IMG/VR virus record: IMGVR_UViG_3300044998_000154
Location: 1 to 22,191 of that record
Length of the DNA stretch: 22,191 nucleotides
Source: a virus
Strand: one strand, 5' to 3'
Of the stretch, positions 1-7,694 are shown piece by piece. The position numbers and the translations under genes are program-made. How positions within the stretch are numbered: position 1 is the first letter of the stretch; every line of letters starts with the position of its first letter. Below the pieces are notes generated by a model. It was not told where the DNA came from. It ran no database searches and saw only the letters and a program-made list of their open reading frames with translations.

Positions 1-215
1 GGCTGGTCGTATTCCCGGCAATCGCGACATGCGGCCGGGGTGCAGTGTCCGTGATATCCGCACGCATGGATTGCCTGCACTCCGCCGCAGCAATTGGCCG
101 GTTCGTGCCCGAGGAGCCGTCCGAGGTGGAGACAGGCCGGACGTTCCGCCTTGACCTCGACAGGGGCCGTCTCGCTGAGATGCAATGTTCGTCCGCCGAT
201 CCTGACCGTGCGCAT
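1..215 (-). CDS. Cys-rich, probably zinc-binding protein (partial, C-terminus outside window)
   Basis: The frame is open from an ATG at 215 to the window edge and gives at least 71 residues. The ATG shares one base with the TAA stop of the preceding gene (TAATG), so translation is probably coupled. The visible part begins with a short strand-rich stretch (MRTVRIGGRTL). It continues into a Cys/His cluster with C28, C42, C43, C52, C58, C63 and C66 and the motifs CLHLG, CCGG, CGYHGHCT and CRDC. From memory this pattern (CxHLG ... HGxCT ... CxxCxxY) recurs in planctomycete phage-like proteins, often ahead of a larger catalytic or structural part. I infer a metal-binding N-terminal module. The function of the whole protein cannot be judged because the rest is missing. 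It is the most downstream gene here and follows tail-tip genes. Confidence 0.7.
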   Translation of the reverse strand, partial: MRTVRIGGRTLHLSETAPVEVKAERPACLHLGRLLGHEPANCCGGVQAIHACGYHGHCTPAACRDCREYDQ

Positions 216-2035
216 TATCCCTCAGCATTGACGAGATAGATCGGTGCCGACGGAGTCCACACCTGAGAACCATCTTGAATTCTGTAGTTCATAGCGTCCG
301 GAAATGCGTTATTCATTTGATCGAAGTGCCAATTGCTAGTGTCTTCGTCGACACCAATTGCAGTCATCCACCAAGTATCTCCGGGAGACGGTGATGTGTA
401 TGTGTAGTACCGGCAGGCAACAAACTTTATCGCGATCACTACTGGGAAATTGAATGGTGCAGAAGACAGCGGTGGCTGCTCTGTCAGCTCAAATGTTCCA
501 CTCATCCGAAGAACCATTCGCCGCGTGGCAGTGACAGGGTAATTCGGCGGCGGAACGTATTCATCCGGCAACGGAGATTGATTTAGCCCGCAGCCTGCAT
601 ACAGTTCGCAGTACGATCCCGTATAGTATGTGTTCCCGAATGTCAGCTTGAATTTCTGGTGGACTGTGTTGCCGTCCCAATAGACGTCAATGTCAAATTC
701 CTCGTCTGCAGCAAATCCCAAGTTGGCCCTCCATAAGACGCTATTTGAAGTGCGGTTAAATAATCGCAACACCTTCATTCTCATGAAGATCGAGTGTGCT
801 GCCTCTCGCGCGTGCGTGTAGTTGATTCTTGTCTCCAGATCATATGGAAAGTCGATCCATCCAGAGAACACATTGTCTGCATTGGTCTGAATTCCCACCA
901 CGTTGGGAAGCGGATCGAATTCCCGAACATTCGGGGATGGACAACTCAGCGAAGTGCGATCAATCGCCGGGAAGAGGCAGTAATTGCATCGTGTCGGTGG
1001 ATCCACATAATCAGTCTCGTAAGGGCTGAAGTCTCCACGCCGCTTGCTCTCCGTATCGAGAATGTGCATTGAATTCGTTCTATCCGGCTGAGGCGTGAAC
1101 GGATGCGAGCAAACCCACGTCACATCAATCTGATCGTCGCAATTCGGCTCCACGTCATCGGCCATTGCGATCCTCAGTTTCCAGCCGTAAACAGGATCTT
1201 CCGTCAGTACCGCGAAATACTCATCCTCAACCACCGGAGACGAATCAGGGCACGTCCGAGACATCGGCGGGCTGACCCATGTATTGACTGGCGTGTCTGT
1301 CTCCCAGACCAGTTGAAACCCGCTGAGGGTCAGATCCTCGCCATCGAACGACGACACAACGACACCGTTCTCAGCCAGCCATTCCAGCACACCGACGAAC
1401 ACCCACCGATACGGCTGATTGTGCGAGAACTTCTCCGGCACCTGAGGCGGGAAATATCCGTACCGCTGCAGACATTGACAGACCGCCGTTGAACCGGAAC
1501 CTCCGCCGGTGTCCGGAATCGACGACGAAAACCGCACGGCGCATTCCTGCTCGCCCAGCTCGTCCGGAACATACAGCAGTTCAATCGGTCCGTCCTCATC
1601 GGACCGCAGCACATACTCCCCCTCAACTGCACTTGCCCGACGATGCCCGCTGTTCTGCACATCGACAATCGCCATGCACACGCCGGACACCTGCACGGAC
1701 ACGACATCGCCATCCGCAGCCGGATCTCTCAGCAGCCCGAAATATGACCCTGCATACGGTGCAACTCCGGTCAGCCACATATGCTCATTCGACAGGTCCG
1801 CAATCGCCTTGCCGTCGAATGCCAGCACCTCACCACGCCGCCGACTCGATCCGCTCGCATTCAGGCACTTGAGCAGATCCGTTTGCCGACCCTTCAGCGG
1901 ATCCGGAGCACCAGCCGACAACCGACTCTGCTCGTAGTCCCGACCAGCATCAATCATGCTGTTCCAGAGCTTTGCCCGTGGCGGAACAAACGGAGCACCG
2001 GGAGACGCCTTGCCGTCCGAATTCAGTGGTGTCAT
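215..2035 (-). CDS. Large tail-tip/virion structural protein, function unknown
   Basis: This is a 606-aa protein whose ATG overlaps the stop of the 266-aa upstream gene (ATGA at 2032-2035). An N-terminal domain at about residues 55-175 carries the pattern NASGSSRRRGEVL ... GVAPY ... GLLRDP ... VSGVC. It ends at a Gly/Ser-rich linker at about 176-184. A long, Cys-containing, aromatic- and Asn-rich remainder follows, which looks beta-rich. I recall the N-terminal pattern (N-S-G ... R-x-x-x-L-x-x-x ... P ... SGV) from structural proteins of planctomycete prophages, but I cannot name a characterised homologue. Its place after the tape measure and a tail protein suggests a tail-tip, spike or receptor-contact role. 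No enzymatic motif was recognised. Confidence 0.7.
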   Translation of the reverse strand: MTPLNSDGKASPGAPFVPPRAKLWNSMIDAGRDYEQSRLSAGAPDPLKGRQTDLLKCLNASGSSRRRGEVLAFDGKAIADLSNEHMWLTGVAPYAGSYFGLLRDPAADGDVVSVQVSGVCMAIVDVQNSGHRRASAVEGEYVLRSDEDGPIELLYVPDELGEQECAVRFSSSIPDTGGGSGSTAVCQCLQRYGYFPPQVPEKFSHNQPYRWVFVGVLEWLAENGVVVSSFDGEDLTLSGFQLVWETDTPVNTWVSPPMSRTCPDSSPVVEDEYFAVLTEDPVYGWKLRIAMADDVEPNCDDQIDVTWVCSHPFTPQPDRTNSMHILDTESKRRGDFSPYETDYVDPPTRCNYCLFPAIDRTSLSCPSPNVREFDPLPNVVGIQTNADNVFSGWIDFPYDLETRINYTHAREAAHSIFMRMKVLRLFNRTSNSVLWRANLGFAADEEFDIDVYWDGNTVHQKFKLTFGNTYYTGSYCELYAGCGLNQSPLPDEYVPPPNYPVTATRRMVLRMSGTFELTEQPPLSSAPFNFPVVIAIKFVACRYYTYTSPSPGDTWWMTAIGVDEDTSNWHFDQMNNAFPDAMNYRIQDGSQVWTPSAPIYLVNAEG

Positions 2036-2832
2036 GCGCCGAATCCTAGAGCTGCTGCCATGTCGATTTCCTCGTACACCCGATCCACATAGACATACTG
2101 CGGAATCCGTGTTGGCCTATCCTCACCGTCCGCCACCGTCACCGTGTCACGATAGCGAACCCACGCCACATCCCACGCTTTTTTCGCGATTCCGCCCACG
2201 CTCCCAATCGTTACGCCCGTCTCGTTCTTGGCCATCGCAAATTGATAACTCACGCTCGCATCCGCACTCGTTCCATCAGACCCCCGAGCACCAAGAAACA
2301 AGACCTGACCCGGACTATACGACAGGAACGGCGTGCTGTTGACCGTCCCGGTGATCTCGCTGAGAGCCTTGGCAAAGGCCAGCGTCACAATCCCCAGCGG
2401 ATGCCGATATGTGACGTTGATCTTCATCGCCGGGATCACGATCTCGGCACCGCGAACCTCATCGCCATCAACGGCAATGACCCCCTGCTGATCCGGTGCC
2501 GTGTCTGCTGGATACCGGGCCACCTCCTCACGGGCCTGCGTGATATGCACCGTCCCGCCCGTCGTATCGAAATCCCATGTCCATTCGCCAACCTCGCTCT
2601 GCCGCGTTCCGTACGGGACTTCCACCATCCATTGATTATATGCCGCCCGCCGCATCCGCACATCGTTGCGGTACAAGACGCCGTATGGAGTCGCAACCAA
2701 CGCCGCAGTTGACACCAACGCGAACGATGTGGCGGTCTCGACGTCGAACACATCAACAACCTTGTAACGGTACATTGCCGATGGCGGATTGCCATTCATC
2801 TCAATGCCGTCAGTGATCGGAATGATTCTCAT
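2032..2832 (-). CDS. Conserved phage tail protein downstream of tape measure (baseplate/hub-like), unnamed family
   Basis: This 266-aa protein is joined to both neighbours by ATGA overlaps (2829-2832 with the tape measure, 2032-2035 with the 606-aa protein). Visible motifs are FDTTGGTVHITQA near residue 90, an ITGTVN segment, the run QVLFLGARGSDG, and a C-terminal IAKKAWDVAWVRY. From memory these match an uncharacterised tail protein common in planctomycete prophages, where the segments read FDTTGGTQHITQS, EVLFLGASGS and KKGWDYLWVRY. Its place straight after the tape measure is where siphophages encode distal-tail or hub components, so I infer a tail-tip role. No catalytic motif or membrane segment is seen. 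Confidence 0.75.
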   Translation of the reverse strand: MRIIPITDGIEMNGNPPSAMYRYKVVDVFDVETATSFALVSTAALVATPYGVLYRNDVRMRRAAYNQWMVEVPYGTRQSEVGEWTWDFDTTGGTVHITQAREEVARYPADTAPDQQGVIAVDGDEVRGAEIVIPAMKINVTYRHPLGIVTLAFAKALSEITGTVNSTPFLSYSPGQVLFLGARGSDGTSADASVSYQFAMAKNETGVTIGSVGGIAKKAWDVAWVRYRDTVTVADGEDRPTRIPQYVYVDRVYEEIDMAAALGFGA

Positions 2833-4856
2833 GCGTGATGCAAGCTCCAGCCTTTGACGGTCGAAACCAGCTCGCCCATCATCTCGATATCGTCCTCTCC
2901 CTGCTCAGTCAGCTTGGACAATGCTGATAACTGCTTCTGCTCGAAGCTCCGCGTTGCCGTCGCTGCCAATGCTGCCAACGAAAAGCTCGCGACCGATGCA
3001 CCGCCAGAGACCACTTCCGGCAACCCATCGTCACCACCCGCTGCTGCAGACCGCACCGACGACATAGCCGATGTTTGCTTGGCCGCATCAGCCCGCAGTT
3101 TCTGCAACTCCTCCTGCAGTTTCCGCACGCTCTCACTGACCGCTTTTGCCCGCCCGCCAGTTCGTGATTCCAACGCGCTGCCAGTTGCGTCAATACTCTC
3201 TGCCATCTGCTCATTCATCGCCTCGCCTAAAGCTTTGACACGCTCCCGCAGACCAGCAATAAACGGATCCTCAGCACGGCCACCGCCCACATCAGCAGCC
3301 ATCCCACGAGCACGCCGCTGCTGCTCAATCGCCCGGCCACGCTCAACCTCCTGCTGCATGTTGACGCCGCTGATCTGCTCGAATGCCCACCCCAGAGCAC
3401 CGCCGCCAGACGCCGCTTCCAAGATCAAATCACTGATTCCGTTGACGACCTGCTGCCACTTCGCGAGCACCGCATCAGCCGCACCCGTAAACAGACTGAC
3501 CATGCCGCCCGCCACGTTCGCCAGCGTATCCAGAATCGCAGCCCCCAATGTGGACCACGCGCCGGCAAAGTCCCCCGTCAATAGCTCCTCCGCCAACGTC
3601 CCCCACGTCTCGCCAAACAGAGCGTGGATCGCGTCGAGAGTCTGAGCAAACGCCAACTGCAGACCCGTCATCGCCACACGTCCGGCCAATTCCAGATCTC
3701 CAGACCGCAACGCATCGAGAATGCCCCCGATTGTCGATGAAGCCGTCTCACTGATCGCACCGAATGCACCGGTGACAATCTGCCGCAGACCGGAGACAGC
3801 ATCCCGTCCAGCCGTCGTCATCGTTGCCCATGCCGCACCAGCAGCAATCAACGCACCGACCACAGCACCCAGCGGAGTCAACAGCAGACCGAACGTCACA
3901 CCAATCGCACTGAACACGGCAGCAACCATCGTCCCTACGCTCGCAATGGCCGACAGCGCAGTCAGGAACCCGCCGATCACCACGCCGGCGCCGTAGATGG
4001 CCGCACCTGCAGCAATGATCGCCGTCCCGACAGCCGCCAGCACGGCACCGACCTTCAGCGCCGTGACGATGAGTGGTTTGTTCTCGGAAATGTACTTCCT
4101 CACCGTCACAACCACACGCGTGGTTGCGTCGGCAACCTTCATGAACGCCGGGGCCACCGCGTCGCCGATCTCATATTTCAGCGCCTCGACGACACGCCGG
4201 ACGCGATTAAACGCATCGTTGATATCCGCCGCGTTTTTGATCGACTCGGGAGACGGAGACAATCCCAACTCCCGAGCCTCTGCCCGCAGCTCCTTGATAG
4301 ACCCCAGCATCGGGAGCAGTTGTCGTCCGCTGCCACCCAGCAGCTTCATCGCAACAGCCGCCCTCTTCGATGGATCTTCCACGCCTGCAATGGCAGCAGC
4401 AACCGTCTCGAATTGCCGCTCCGGCTTGATCGATTGAATATACTCCAGACTCAGTCCAATCTCATTCAGTACGTCACCAACAGGGCCGCCCGCTGCAAGC
4501 AAGCTTCCGCCAGCAGACAGCCGTTTCTGCAGAGTCTTGATTGCCGACTCGACATCCTCGATCGAACCGCCAGACTGCTCGGCAGCGAACCCCAGTTCTG
4601 ACAGCGCGGCAGCTGCAACGCCTGTGCGGCCAGACATCTTGTCGAGCGCATCACCGGCATCCGAGAATCTCTTGACCATCAGGCCGAACGTGCCCACGAT
4701 GCCGGTCCCGATGGCACTGACGCCCGCACCCACGGCCATCATCGATTTGCCGAACGACTGCAGTTCCTTCTTGGCCTTCGCCAACGCCGCAGTGGTCTCA
4801 TTCTTGACGAACAATGAGACGTAAGCACGGCCAGCCATCACATCCGCTTTAGCCAT
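2829..4856 (-). CDS. Phage tail tape measure protein
   Basis: This 675-aa protein would set tail length and occupy the tail lumen, then be ejected on infection. The N-terminus is amphipathic and Ala/Lys-rich (AKAKKELQSFGKSMM), followed by a small hydrophobic segment at about 40-61. Next comes a TP901-type core (DAGDALDKMSGRTGVAAAAL). A long run of hydrophobic Ala/Gly/Val helices at about 262-346 is typical of tape measures that insert into the host membrane. A coiled-coil stretch rich in Glu/Lys/Leu lies near the C-terminus. It starts at an ATG preceded by TAGGAGAT. At about 0.15 nm per residue it predicts a tail near 100 nm. It follows the tail chaperone pair and overlaps the next tail gene by ATGA. 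Confidence 0.93.
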   Translation of the reverse strand: MAKADVMAGRAYVSLFVKNETTAALAKAKKELQSFGKSMMAVGAGVSAIGTGIVGTFGLMVKRFSDAGDALDKMSGRTGVAAAALSELGFAAEQSGGSIEDVESAIKTLQKRLSAGGSLLAAGGPVGDVLNEIGLSLEYIQSIKPERQFETVAAAIAGVEDPSKRAAVAMKLLGGSGRQLLPMLGSIKELRAEARELGLSPSPESIKNAADINDAFNRVRRVVEALKYEIGDAVAPAFMKVADATTRVVVTVRKYISENKPLIVTALKVGAVLAAVGTAIIAAGAAIYGAGVVIGGFLTALSAIASVGTMVAAVFSAIGVTFGLLLTPLGAVVGALIAAGAAWATMTTAGRDAVSGLRQIVTGAFGAISETASSTIGGILDALRSGDLELAGRVAMTGLQLAFAQTLDAIHALFGETWGTLAEELLTGDFAGAWSTLGAAILDTLANVAGGMVSLFTGAADAVLAKWQQVVNGISDLILEAASGGGALGWAFEQISGVNMQQEVERGRAIEQQRRARGMAADVGGGRAEDPFIAGLRERVKALGEAMNEQMAESIDATGSALESRTGGRAKAVSESVRKLQEELQKLRADAAKQTSAMSSVRSAAAGGDDGLPEVVSGGASVASFSLAALAATATRSFEQKQLSALSKLTEQGEDDIEMMGELVSTVKGWSLHHA

Positions 4857-4867
4857 TGCTACATCTC

Positions 4868-5224
4868 CTATTTCACGACCGGCAGCGAAGGCAAGTGCGG
4901 GTTCTCGCGCCGAATCCGCTCGACCTCCGCATCAACCCTCGCCTGCATCTCCGGAGTCAATTCCAGAGGCTTACCAACCGACGATTCGCCAATCACTCCG
5001 GTCTCTAAATACCGTTCCACATCCACGCCATGCGACAACGCAATACAGGCCAACTGCACATGGTCGATTCTCCGCTGCCGCAAGACCCCCTCAGCCATCA
5101 TCCACAGCTGCCGCAGCGTATGCTTCCGAGCCGAAACGCCCACGATCCCGGCGTATCGATAGCACGCCTCGGCACCGTCCGCATCGTCGATCACATACAC
5201 GAGGTGATGCCCCTCGTAGATCAT
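4868..5224 (-). CDS. Tail assembly chaperone, downstream (gpT-like) partner
   Basis: This 118-aa protein lies directly upstream of the tape measure, where lambda-like phages encode the second half of the G/GT chaperone pair. The chosen start is the ATG at 5224, which overlaps the stop of the upstream gene by ATGA. The sequence begins MIYEGHHLVYV, has a YRYAGIVGVSARKHTLRQLWMMAEG segment split by basic residues, and ends in a charged helix. The frame stays open back to 5530, inside the upstream gene. The extra 102 residues (SRFSRSRG ... GGSGDEGSDS) look like an out-of-frame shadow, so I do not take 5530 as the start. The protein could also be made as the C-terminal part of a -1 frameshift fusion (see the heptamer at 5416-5422). 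The assignment rests mainly on position and pairing. Confidence 0.7.
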   Translation of the reverse strand: MIYEGHHLVYVIDDADGAEACYRYAGIVGVSARKHTLRQLWMMAEGVLRQRRIDHVQLACIALSHGVDVERYLETGVIGESSVGKPLELTPEMQARVDAEVERIRRENPHLPSLPVVK

Positions 5225-5700
5225 GTGCCAACTTCGCGGCCCATCTCCCGAATCGCTTCCCTCATCACCTGATCCGCCTTCCGGTCGATCAACTTCATCA
5301 ACTGCGGATCGTTCATCATCGCCGCAATCTTCTCCTCCGCTATCTGGTCGAGCTTCAAGGCCATTTCGTCGTACTTCGCAATGACCTCGCGAACGTGAGA
5401 AGCGCGACCAGACGGGAAAAAACTGATAACCGCCTCCCGCAACGCTTCCAGCATCGGATCTGGTGGAGACGGCAACCGCTTCGCAAACTGCACCGCACTC
5501 AGTTTCCGTTCGGCAATCTGCTCCCGGCACAGCACCGAGATTACCGTGACCAGCACCAGCGGATCATCACGCAACCTCAGCAGCGGATCTTTGTCAATCG
5601 CCACCAGATTCACGCCATGCTCATCACGAATCTCCTCGATGGATGGCGCATCCAACATCACCACCCACTCGTGCCCCAGACGGTCCTTGAAACTCGGCAT
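5221..5700 (-). CDS. Tail assembly chaperone, upstream (gpG-like) partner
   Basis: This 159-aa protein starts at the ATG at 5700; a TTG one codon upstream (5703) is the alternative. The N-terminal half is mixed alpha/beta (FKDRLGHEWVVMLDAPSIEEI, LLRLRDDPLVLVTVISVLC). The C-terminal third is a long charged helix (KYDEMALKLDQIAEEKIAAMMNDPQ). It sits between tail-tube-region genes and the tape measure, the classical place for the chaperone that coats the tape measure before the tube polymerises. Codons 94-95 lie on the heptamer T_TTT_TTC, which could direct some ribosomes into the frame of the next gene. Family assignment is by position and size (lambda gpG has 140 aa), since these proteins diverge strongly. 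Confidence 0.65.
   Translation of the reverse strand: MPSFKDRLGHEWVVMLDAPSIEEIRDEHGVNLVAIDKDPLLRLRDDPLVLVTVISVLCREQIAERKLSAVQFAKRLPSPPDPMLEALREAVISFFPSGRASHVREVIAKYDEMALKLDQIAEEKIAAMMNDPQLMKLIDRKADQVMREAIREMGREVGT
5416..5422 (-). promoter_or_regulatory. Candidate -1 ribosomal frameshift heptamer T_TTT_TTC
   Basis: On the minus strand the codons AGT TTT TTC of the gpG-like gene form the canonical X_XXY_YYZ heptamer T_TTT_TTC in the correct phase. A -1 slip enters exactly the frame of the downstream gpT-like ORF, which is open from 5530 to 4868. The fusion would be about 277 aa (95 + 182), close to the 279 aa of lambda gpGT. Against it, the heptamer is 64 codons before the first gene's stop rather than near it. 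The intervening -1 frame peptide also has a shadow-like composition, and ATGA coupling already explains expression of the second gene. Confidence 0.4.
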
Positions 5701-5713
5701 CAATCACCATTCA

Positions 5714-6346
5714 CTACGGAGTTGCATCGTAAGTACCGATCACCTGCAACTGATAGACCTCAGTCGAAGACGACCCGGCATGTGTCACCAACACATAGGA
5801 GACAGTACCGCCGAACGGATCGGAGTCACCACCGGCAATGTCGATGACCTTGGGCGCATTCGAAACCAGATCCATCGCCACCAGCAGCGAATCGTCCGAG
5901 TCGAAAAACTCCACGCGGGCCGGAACCTGCAGGCTGCGATTCGCGGTCCGGAACTCAATCGCCGCAATCGCCACGTCTGCACCCGGAATATGAATCCCGG
6001 CCTGCAATTGTTTCATCACCGTGATCGCAGTCCCCTGATCCGGCAAATTGTCACCGGTCCCGCCATCGAACGGAACACTGTTGCCAGCCACCGTCCCGAC
6101 AATTGCTCCGTGCTGAACACCGCCATCCCAGTAGATGTCAACCACATCGCCGTCCGTGATGCCGTGTCCCGTCCCGAGAGTCAGCGTTCCTGTGTCGTTG
6201 TCCGTCCGCGTCGAGAGCGTACCAGCCTTCGCGGCAGGCAGCGTCTCAAACAGACTGATACCCGCGCTTCCGGTCCTGATGATGCTCGACTGGATCGACA
6301 GCCCAGCACCGGAGACAGACACGCTATATGTCACATTCATGGACAT
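5714..6346 (-). CDS. Virion/tail structural protein, beta-rich, function unknown
   Basis: This 210-aa, Thr/Gly/Val-rich protein starts at the ATG at 6346, with AGGGG eight bases upstream. The central stretch GTLTLGTGHGITDGDVVDIYWDGG, continuing to VGTVAGNSVPFDGGTGDNLP, is distinctive. From memory the same pattern (GHGI-x-x-G-x-x-x-D-x-YW-x-GG ... GNSVP-x-x-GG-x-G-x-x-LP) recurs in planctomycete prophage structural proteins. Its place between the tail tube and the tail chaperones suggests a second tube-like or tube-associated protein, or a decorating domain. The C-terminal part (about 140-210) looks like another small beta domain (ARVEFFDSDDSLLVAMDLV). There is no signal peptide, TM segment or enzyme motif. 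Confidence 0.7.
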   Translation of the reverse strand: MSMNVTYSVSVSGAGLSIQSSIIRTGSAGISLFETLPAAKAGTLSTRTDNDTGTLTLGTGHGITDGDVVDIYWDGGVQHGAIVGTVAGNSVPFDGGTGDNLPDQGTAITVMKQLQAGIHIPGADVAIAAIEFRTANRSLQVPARVEFFDSDDSLLVAMDLVSNAPKVIDIAGGDSDPFGGTVSYVLVTHAGSSSTEVYQLQVIGTYDATP

Positions 6347-6374
6347 TGCTTATTCCCCTGCCGTCATCCGGCTA

Positions 6375-6800
6375 TTAGGCGTTGAGAAGTGGAGCACGCA
6401 GAGAAGCCGACAACGCCACCACCTCGATATCGATTGTCTGCTCGCCCTTGAGTGGAGCACCCTGCGTCATCTTGATCACGCAATCGGCATCGAGACCAGT
6501 TGCGCCCGTGGCACGAATGAATCGCAACGCAATCGGATTGCCAGTCGATGCCGCAGCAGCCATCGCCACAATCGCGGTATCGTTTGAATCCACGATCATA
6601 TTGAACGTGACCTTGCCGGTCAGTGCCACCGCCTCACCCGTATTGATCGGCACACTGTTGCCGTCACCTGCAGACGTTGTTGATCCGGTCTCAACGTCGA
6701 TATCGAATGACGCATCGACACGATTCAGCACCTGCGTTGCAGCAGTCGCCCCCTTGGTCCCGTAGTACAGCAGACCCTGATATCCCATCTTCTTTGCCAT
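6375..6800 (-). CDS. Major tail tube protein (putative)
   Basis: This 141-aa protein starts at the ATG at 6800, with AGAGGTGA just upstream as ribosome binding site. It begins MAKKMGYQGLLYYGTKG. It has the beta-sandwich features of siphophage tail tube proteins: an N-terminal strand, an acidic loop (DASFDIDVETGSTTSAGDG), the segment GKVTFNMIVDSNDTAIVAMAAAA, and a final strand (EQTIDIEVVALSAS). Size and place (after the gp10-like and terminator-like genes, before the chaperones and tape measure) fit the tube subunit. Sequence similarity alone would not settle it. The 15 bases TTTGCCATGTGTCAC (plus strand) around its start recur at the start of the unrelated 128-aa gene near 19894. Confidence 0.75.
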   Translation of the reverse strand: MAKKMGYQGLLYYGTKGATAATQVLNRVDASFDIDVETGSTTSAGDGNSVPINTGEAVALTGKVTFNMIVDSNDTAIVAMAAAASTGNPIALRFIRATGATGLDADCVIKMTQGAPLKGEQTIDIEVVALSASLRAPLLNA

Positions 6801-6816
6801 GTGTCACCTCTCAGGG

Positions 6817-7212
6817 TTACTCGCCGATTCGACCCGCGAACCAATCCGCGAATCTGTCCAAGTTTCGATCCAACGCCGGACCCGATGTAGGCCGCGCCGG
6901 GTAATCTGTTCCAAATCGCGATGTCCCAAACTCATGGGCCTCCATCGCATCACCCACAAACGAATATCGCGGACCGATCACCGCCGCGTCACCATCCACA
7001 GCCGCATAAATCGACCGCTTCACGTTGCCACGCCGTCCCCGCGTCCGCACCGGACTCCCCGGCTCTGCTGGATCCTGACTCTGTTCAATGCTCCCGATGA
7101 TGTCCTTGCGGATCGACATGGCCGCATGCCGCACACCGCTATAGGCCGTCTTCTGCACCGCTTTCTCAACGGCACTCATTTCGTCGAGAAACTCCCATTT
7201 GAACTCAAACAT
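6817..7212 (-). CDS. HK97-gp10-like head-tail joining / tail completion protein
   Basis: This 131-aa protein has its ATG sharing one base with the TAA of the preceding gene (TAATG at 7211-7214). An N-terminal amphipathic helix (EKAVQKTAYSGVRHAAMSIRKDIIGSI) is followed by a PGSPVRTRG turn. The C-terminal signature is HEFGT ... YPARPTSGPALDR. The pattern of a helix, a P-x-x-x-T-R-G stretch, an E-(H/Y)-G-T element and a P-A-R-P final block is typical of the HK97 gp10 family. Members act at the head-tail interface or on the tail terminator side. Its place just before the tail tube gene agrees with this. Confidence 0.8.
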   Translation of the reverse strand: MFEFKWEFLDEMSAVEKAVQKTAYSGVRHAAMSIRKDIIGSIEQSQDPAEPGSPVRTRGRRGNVKRSIYAAVDGDAAVIGPRYSFVGDAMEAHEFGTSRFGTDYPARPTSGPALDRNLDRFADWFAGRIGE

Positions 7213-7694
7213 TACGCCTCCATGTGCAGCTGATACCGCACCCGCAAGACGCCCAAGTAAATCCCCTCTCGCAGCCGCTGGTAATCGCAGTACGTTCGGA
7301 CCGATGCCGAAAGCCAGTTTGCCACACTGCCGCCGGTCAAACTGATCTCCTCATCGCGGGCCTGACACAACACCCGCTGCACCTGCTCCAACAGCGCCAG
7401 CATCGCATCTACCGCCGCATTCTCCACCCGTCCGACACTCCCCTTGTCTGCTGAAACGAATCGCTTCCGGATGGCCACGTCATACGCCACATCGGTTTTC
7501 TGCGTGCTGTACCCATCCAGTTCCACCATGTTGTTTTCACTGGACACGAACACGACATCAACCGCGACATCCTTCAAGTCGGAGAACTTATCGTCCCAGT
7601 CTGGATACGATCTCCGGACCGTCGGCAAACCCGGGATCTCTGCCGCATTCAGCAGACCCGCAATTGCATCAGCCAAGTCAATCACCAGAGCCAT
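7212..7694 (-). CDS. Tail terminator-like / tail-joining protein
   Basis: The 160-aa protein is taken from the ATG at 7694, whose A is the last base of the preceding gene's TGA stop (TGATG). An in-frame GTG at 7724 would add ten residues but would overlap the preceding gene by 31 bases. The sequence starts with a helix (MALVIDLADAIAGLLNAAEI), then VRRSYPDWDDKFSDLKDVAVDVVFVSS. After two strands with YDVAIRKRF comes a second helix (AVDAMLALLEQVQRVL). This helix-strand-strand-helix layout and the location resemble tail terminator (gpU-like) or joining proteins that end tube polymerisation. The call is by architecture and context, as no signature motif was recognised. Confidence 0.6.
   Translation of the reverse strand: MALVIDLADAIAGLLNAAEIPGLPTVRRSYPDWDDKFSDLKDVAVDVVFVSSENNMVELDGYSTQKTDVAYDVAIRKRFVSADKGSVGRVENAAVDAMLALLEQVQRVLCQARDEEISLTGGSVANWLSASVRTYCDYQRLREGIYLGVLRVRYQLHMEA

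Noticed and set aside
45-239. 64-codon plus-strand ORF at the left edge
   Set aside because: It is antisense to the Cys-rich partial frame, which has a coupled TAATG start and a recognisable Cys pattern.
2854-3645. 263-codon plus-strand ORF opposite the tape measure gene
   Set aside because: Its Ser/Ala/Pro/Cys-rich composition mirrors the Ala-rich tape measure codons and there is no independent support.
5225-5530. Upstream extension of the gpT-like ORF to 5530
   Set aside because: The added residues read as a low-complexity shadow of the gpG-like gene. The ATG at 5224 has an ATGA junction. It is kept only as a possible frameshift extension.
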